This document shows, in pieces, positions 44,417 to 46,462 of a stretch of DNA of 46,462 bases (positions are counted from its first letter, which is position 1; every line of letters begins with the position of its first letter). The stretch is from positions 1 to 46,462 of the forward strand of contig NZ_BBPI01000067.1 in NCBI RefSeq assembly GCF_000787715.1, given 5' to 3'. Source of the stretch: Sphingomonas parapaucimobilis NBRC 15100. Its GTDB lineage: Bacteria > Pseudomonadota > Alphaproteobacteria > Sphingomonadales > Sphingomonadaceae. A model generated the notes under the pieces. The model made no database searches and had not been told where the DNA came from. It saw only the letters and a list, made by a program, of their open reading frames with translations. Both the position numbers and the translations under genes were made by a program.

Positions 44417-45181
44417 TTACCGCGTGATCGCCTGGTACAATCCCCAAAGGCTGGTCAGCGTCAGGATTACCCCGACCAGCGTCAACAGGGTTCGCGCCGG
44501 AACCCGCTTGGCGAGCATCGCCCCGAACGGGGCCGCGCAGATCCCGCCGATCAGCAGTCCGACCGTCGCCATGGTGAAGGCACCCCAGCCCAGCTGGGTG
44601 ATGAACGTCGCCGAGATGGTCGCGGTCAGGAAGAACTCGGCGGTGTTGACCGTTCCGATAGTCGTGCGCGGCGCGGCGCCCTGGGCCAGCAGGTTGGACG
44701 TCACGACCGGCCCCCAGCCGCCGCCGCCTGCGGCGTCCAGAAAGCCGCCGAGGAACCCCAAGGGCTCGACGATCTTGGGCTCGCGCGTCGCCGCCTTGTG
44801 CCGCCAGGCGCGGATCAGCAGGTAGATGCCGATGCCGGTCAGATAGGCCAGGATGAAGGGTTTCACGACGGCCGCATCGATGTTGGACAGGACATAGGCC
44901 CCCAGCGCGCCGCCGATCACGCCGGGGATCATCAGTCGCAGGAACAGCCGCCAGTTGACGTTGCGATGCACCACATGGCTGATCCCGGAGACCGCGGTGG
45001 TAAAGGTCTCGACACTGTGGACGCCCGCCGAGGCGGCGGCGGGCGGAACGCCCAGGCTGATGAGCAGCGTGTTGGAGATCACCCCGAAGGCCATGCCCAG
45101 CGCACCGTCGACCACCTGCGCGGCGAAACCCACGGCCACGAATGGCAGGATGTGGATCAGCTCGGTACTGGTCGGGTCCAT
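44417..45181 (-). CDS. TSUP-family (TauE/SafE) permease
   Basis: The 254-residue membrane protein has about seven to eight TM helices in two repeats, with the TauE motifs VDGALGMAFGVISNTLL and FLGGFLDAAGGGGWGPVVTSNLL. These proteins export or import sulfur-containing anions such as sulfite or sulfoacetate. The second of two adjacent ATGs (45181) has AGGAG at the better spacing; ATG 45184 adds one Met. It is divergent from cysE, which fits a sulfur theme but is not proof of function. Confidence 0.88.
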   Translation of the reverse strand: MDPTSTELIHILPFVAVGFAAQVVDGALGMAFGVISNTLLISLGVPPAAASAGVHSVETFTTAVSGISHVVHRNVNWRLFLRLMIPGVIGGALGAYVLSNIDAAVVKPFILAYLTGIGIYLLIRAWRHKAATREPKIVEPLGFLGGFLDAAGGGGWGPVVTSNLLAQGAAPRTTIGTVNTAEFFLTATISATFITQLGWGAFTMATVGLLIGGICAAPFGAMLAKRVPARTLLTLVGVILTLTSLWGLYQAITR

Positions 45182-45348
45182 CATGTCTCCTGTGCTTAAT
45201 GACCGGCGGCCATGCCGTTTCTCAAGCAACGCTGCAACCGCGATAGAGTTTGCCCGGTGCCAGGCAAGCGTTGGTCAATCGAGGGGGGCGATCTGGATTT
45301 TGCCCGAGCCTATGCCTAAATGCGCGTATCGCATCTGGGGACATGCTC

Positions 45349-46032
45349 ATGCCGAGCCGATTGGCCGCTTATCTCGATTCGATCCGGGCTCGCGATCCCG
45401 CTCCGCATTCGCGTGCGGAGATTTTGCTGTACCCCGGCGTCTGGGCGCTGGCCGGGCACCGGGTCGCGCATCGGCTGTACAGGTCGCGGGCGTTTTTCCT
45501 CGCCCGGCTGGTCAATCATTTCACCCGCTTCCTGACCGCGATCGATATTCATCCGGGTGCCAAGATCGGGCGCAATTTCTTCATCGACCACGGCTTTGTC
45601 GTCATCGGCGAGACGGCGGAAATCGGCGACGACGTCACGATCTATCAATGCGTGACCCTGGGCGGCACCAGCCCGGACAATGGCGTGGCGGGCAAGCGCC
45701 ATCCGACGCTGATGGACGGCGCGATCGTCGGATCCGGTGCGCAGGTGCTGGGGCCGATCATCGTGGGGCCGCGCGCGCGGGTCGGGGCGAACGCGGTCGT
45801 CACGCGCGACGTGCCCGAGGGTGCGGTGATGGTCGGCATTCCCGCTCGACCCACGATCGTCGAGGGCGGCGCTGCGCCGGAGAAGCGCTTCGTCCCTTAC
45901 GGCACGCCTTGTTCCGAGATGTTCGATCCCCAGACCCAGAAGATCGAAATGCTCCGTTGCGAGCTGGAGACGATGCGGCGACGGCTGGACGCAGTGCTGG
46001 CCGAGCAGGGCGAAGAGCGCGATCGGGCCTGA
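45349..46032 (+). CDS. cysE: Serine O-acetyltransferase (short EpsC-like form)
   Basis: The 227-residue protein acetylates serine with acetyl-CoA in the first step of cysteine synthesis. It has a short helical N-terminal part (YLDSIRARDPAPHSRAEILLYPG, HRVAHRLY) and a left-handed beta-helix of hexapeptide repeats with DIHPGAKIG, FIDHGFVVIGETAEIGDDV and VTLGGTSPDNGVAGKRHP. The C-terminal tail extends into a charged helix (QKIEMLRCELETMRRRLD). It lacks the long N-terminus of E. coli CysE. Start is either ATG 45343 or 45349; the latter has better spacing to GGGG. Shares one base with the next gene. Confidence 0.92.
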   Translation: MPSRLAAYLDSIRARDPAPHSRAEILLYPGVWALAGHRVAHRLYRSRAFFLARLVNHFTRFLTAIDIHPGAKIGRNFFIDHGFVVIGETAEIGDDVTIYQCVTLGGTSPDNGVAGKRHPTLMDGAIVGSGAQVLGPIIVGPRARVGANAVVTRDVPEGAVMVGIPARPTIVEGGAAPEKRFVPYGTPCSEMFDPQTQKIEMLRCELETMRRRLDAVLAEQGEERDRA

Positions 46033-46364
46033 TGGGGGTCGTACCCTTTCCCAAGACGGCGGGGCAGGTGGGGTTCGACCGCGCGGAACTGACCCGTATC
46101 CTCGACCTTTACGGCCGGATGGTCGCGGCCGGACACTGGCGCGACTATGCGATGGATATGGGACGCGATGCGGCCATTTTCTCCGCCTTTCGCCGTGCGG
46201 CGGAACGTCCCGAATTCCGGATCGAGAAGCGCCCGGCGCTGCGCAACCGCCAGGGCATGTGGGCACTGATCGGTGAGGGCGGGGCGGTGCTGAAGCGGGG
46301 GCATGAGCTGGGACCGGTTCTGGCCCCGGTCGAGCGGCGTCTGATGAAACTGGTCGAGGAATAG
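46032..46364 (+). CDS. DUF2794 family protein
   Basis: The 110-residue protein matches the DUF2794 pattern I know from alphaproteobacteria: FDRAELTRILDLYGRMVAAGHWRDYAMDMGRDAAIFSAFRR split by basic residues, then IEKRPALRNRQGMWAL and a LKRGHELGPVLAPVERRL tail. Function unknown. It overlaps cysE by one base (TGATG), so it is translated with it. Complete within the window. Confidence 0.9.
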   Translation: MGVVPFPKTAGQVGFDRAELTRILDLYGRMVAAGHWRDYAMDMGRDAAIFSAFRRAAERPEFRIEKRPALRNRQGMWALIGEGGAVLKRGHELGPVLAPVERRLMKLVEE

Positions 46365-46398
46365 GTGTTCTATAGCAGGATGACATGAGATGATCTCA

Positions 46399-46434
46399 CC
46401 CCTCCCCTTCAGGGGAGGGGCCGGGGGTGGGGCG
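46399..46434. repeat. Palindromic intergenic repeat, exact match to 14928-14963
   Basis: The 22-bp palindrome (46399-46420) plus 14-nt flank CCGGGGGTGGGGCG is identical over 36 nt to the reverse complement of 14928-14963, 31 kb away. It lies 35 bp after the DUF2794 stop. Confidence 0.85.
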
Positions 46435-46462
46435 TATCCACAAGCGTATGGCCCATGGCGAA

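Overview
The window looks like a chromosomal segment of a high-GC alphaproteobacterium, most likely Sphingomonas or a close relative. The evidence is gene content and protein style only (a DUF2794 protein next to cysE, a MarR/hppD/hmgA block, an alginate-export-type porin beside kgtP/dctA, and intergenic palindromes of the kind common in sphingomonads); no rRNA is present to confirm it.

Positions 1-9540 form the accessory part: an integrative island whose right end abuts a tRNA-Gly(CCC) gene. From the tRNA leftward it holds a large tyrosine integrase, the 3' stub of a vsr mismatch-nicking endonuclease gene, an Eco29kI-like restriction-modification pair (predicted site CCGCGG), a small translationally coupled ORF, a three-gene RiPP operon, a compact second tyrosine recombinase and an abortive-infection (Abi_C-type) gene that runs off the left edge. 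The RiPP operon is the most notable item. A 184-residue precursor carries five tandem cores of the form T-x-[TS]-x4-E-x2-D-[DE], followed by an ATP-grasp ligase of the graspetide (omega-ester peptide) synthetase type and an overlapping three-helix membrane protein of unknown function. It therefore looks like a multi-core graspetide system carried on a defence-type island. The other island end lies outside the window.

Positions 9540-27975 are core-like: an L,D-transpeptidase; a Co/Ni efflux pair (dmeR-dmeF); a secreted SGNH hydrolase; homogentisate-pathway tyrosine catabolism (hppD, hmgA, maiA and a Rieske ferredoxin, with a divergent MarR regulator); a tightly overlapping GH130-GH13-GT4 carbohydrate cassette; a tripartite RND efflux operon with a divergent TetR repressor; and mtnP.

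Positions 27979-37631 form a carboxylate-uptake block: a KgtP-like permease, a porin, DctA, the DctB/DctD two-component system and a DUF485-ActP symporter pair. The DctD homologue lacks the GAFTGA loop that sigma-54 activators need. Positions 37728-46364 hold a 55-residue membrane peptide, an LplT-like MFS protein, pgsA-moaD-moaE, two fasciclin-domain proteins, oxyR divergent from ahpC-ahpD, a TSUP permease, cysE and a DUF2794 gene. Palindromic intergenic repeats lie at 14866-14963, 44291-44413 and 46399-46434.
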